Source of the DNA: JAFGXW01 sp964634385
Lineage (GTDB): Bacteria > Bacillota_I > Bacilli_A > Izemoplasmatales > Izemoplasmataceae
Direction of reading: 5' to 3'
NCBI GenBank assembly: GCA_964634385.1
Contig: CAZWIZ010000001.1
Span: forward strand, 62,001-126,000
DNA: 64,000 nucleotides
In this document: piece after piece, positions 63,388 through 64,000 of the stretch
How the letters are laid out: every line of letters begins with the position of its first letter
Position numbering within the stretch: the stretch's first letter is position 1
Program-made: the position numbers and the translations under genes
Notes under the pieces: generated by a model
Seen by the model: only the letters and a program-made list of their open reading frames with translations
What the model was told of the DNA's origin: nothing
The model's database searches: none

Positions 63388-63463
63388 TGGTGGAGCCTAG
63401 CGGGATCGAACCGCTGACCTCCTGCGTGCAAGGCAGGCGCTCTCCCAGCTGAGCTAAGGCCCC
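63388..63463 (-). tRNA. tRNA-Ala (TGC)
   Basis: 76 bases, anticodon loop CTTGCAC, acceptor GGGGCCT/AGGCTCC with wobble pairs. Confidence 0.95.
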
Positions 63464-63473
63464 ATATTTTTTT

Positions 63474-63550
63474 TGGTGGGCCTGAATGGAATCGAACCAT
63501 CGACCTCTGCGTTATCAGCACAGCGCTCTAACCAACTGAGCTACAGGCCC
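63474..63550 (-). tRNA. tRNA-Ile (GAT)
   Basis: 77 bases, anticodon loop CTGATAA, acceptor GGGCCTG/CAGGCCC. First tRNA after the promoter at 63580-63608. Confidence 0.95.
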
Positions 63551-63579
63551 CTCACCAAAAAGACATAAGTGCGTTAATT

Positions 63580-63608
63580 ATTCTACTATTTCTTATCCCT
63601 ATTGTCAA
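63580..63608 (-). promoter_or_regulatory. tRNA operon promoter
   Basis: TTGACA (63608-63603), 17-base spacer, TAGAAT (63585-63580), 30 bases before tRNA-Ile. Near-consensus, probably drives the twelve tRNAs from Ile to Phe. Confidence 0.85.
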
Positions 63609-63651
63609 TACATTTATGTGTTTTTTTATATTTTGTTAAATTAATAAAAAA

Positions 63652-63726
63652 TGGCTGGGCTAGATAGATTCGAACTATCGATCACGGAGTCAAAGTCCGA
63701 TGCCTTAACCACTTGGCCATAGCCCA
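63652..63726 (-). tRNA. tRNA-Gln (TTG)
   Basis: 75 bases, starts TGGGCTA, anticodon loop CTTTGAC, G73. Confidence 0.95.
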
Positions 63727-63730
63727 ATAA

Positions 63731-63814
63731 TGGTGGAGGGGGACGGATTCGAACCGCCGAACCCTAAGGAACAGAGTTACAGTCTGTCGCGTTTAGCCTC
63801 TTCGCTACCCCTCC
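63731..63814 (-). tRNA. tRNA-Tyr (GTA)
   Basis: 84 bases with long variable arm, acceptor GGAGGGG/CCCCTCC, anticodon loop CTGTAAC. Together with Gln it is upstream of the tRNA-Ile promoter. Confidence 0.95.
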
Positions 63815-63859
63815 AAACACGCAAATTATATTTTATACTAATTAAATATAAAAATCAAG

Positions 63860-64000
63860 TTATTTTTTCGCAGGATATTTTATTGCGTTTTTTTTCAACT
63901 TTTCTCTAATTATTTCCTCAATATCAAAGCCTTGATCATATACAAAAGCAATAGAATAAATTAATACATCTGCAATCTCTTCTTTTACGTTTTGTAAATC
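63860..64000 (-). CDS. MazG-like nucleotide pyrophosphohydrolase, C-terminal part
   Basis: Only the last 46 residues are in the window: KEEIADVLIYSIAFVYDQGFDIEEIIREKLKKNAIKYP. The EEIADVLIY block (metal-binding Glu/Asp) and the KxxxNxxKYP end match the MazG-like/RS21-C6 group of all-alpha NTP pyrophosphohydrolases, which clear abnormal nucleotides. The start lies beyond the right edge. Confidence 0.8.
   Translation of the reverse strand, partial: DLQNVKEEIADVLIYSIAFVYDQGFDIEEIIREKLKKNAIKYPAKK

Overview
The window is strongly AT-rich DNA from a low-GC, anaerobic Gram-positive-type bacterium. Evidence: an intact S10-spc-alpha ribosomal operon in Bacillota order, a zinc-type S14, an ECF vitamin transporter core, strong AGGAGG-type ribosome sites, a class III (oxygen-sensitive) ribonucleotide reductase, indolepyruvate:ferredoxin oxidoreductase and an ornithine fermentation operon. 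TGA closes oraE and the mutL-like gene, and no in-frame TGA was noticed elsewhere, so the standard bacterial code fits. An anaerobic amino-acid fermenter near the Mollicutes/Izemoplasma-Haloplasma border or the Clostridia is the best guess from sequence alone; I cannot name a species.

Layout. 1-2112: end of a metal ABC permease gene and an M20 amidohydrolase. 2121-13936: a long minus-strand operon (thiolase, SDR reductase, KAS III-like enzyme, complete Liv-type ABC transporter, CoA-transferase, two alpha/beta hydrolases) facing a divergent TetR regulator across a palindromic operator candidate; it looks like uptake and CoA-dependent breakdown of an unidentified short acid or amino acid. 14051-16349: MscS channel and an anchored surface protein. 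16457-19697: nrdDG under a cobalamin riboswitch with a readable terminator/antiterminator switch, bracketed by two insertion sequence remnants. 19794-23934: iron alcohol dehydrogenase and TldD/TldE. 23940-27868: TruA with an extra N-terminal domain, preceded by the ECF transporter module. 27872-42322: the ribosomal protein operon with secY, adk, map, infA and rpoA, starting from a strong promoter and a structured leader. 42540-55681: Crp-family regulator and a minus-strand operon that can take arginine to ornithine (arcABC) and ornithine to acetyl-CoA plus D-alanine (orr, oraSE, ord, ortAB), with an alanine racemase. 55803-60855: iorAB, surE and a GltS-type glutamate symporter. 61065-63862: an unknown gene, a duplicated and decayed tRNA-Phe region, fourteen tRNA genes and the end of a MazG-like gene.

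How it fits together. The arginine/ornithine operon gives ATP from carbamoyl phosphate and from acetyl-CoA. Its mutase is B12- and PLP-dependent, so the cell must obtain cobalamin, and the riboswitch on nrdDG shows that the cell senses it: with B12 present the B12-independent reductase should be switched off, which predicts a B12-dependent class II reductase elsewhere in the genome. IorAB would feed electrons from aromatic 2-oxo acids into ferredoxin. The Liv/thiolase operon could supply a second route to acetyl-CoA. The most unusual items are the fully decodable B12 switch on nrdDG, the Liv-thiolase-CoA-transferase-hydrolase operon of unknown substrate, the NTF2-like/TruA fusion, the alanine racemase placed to use the D-alanine formed by OrtAB, and the tRNA-Phe/terminator duplication.
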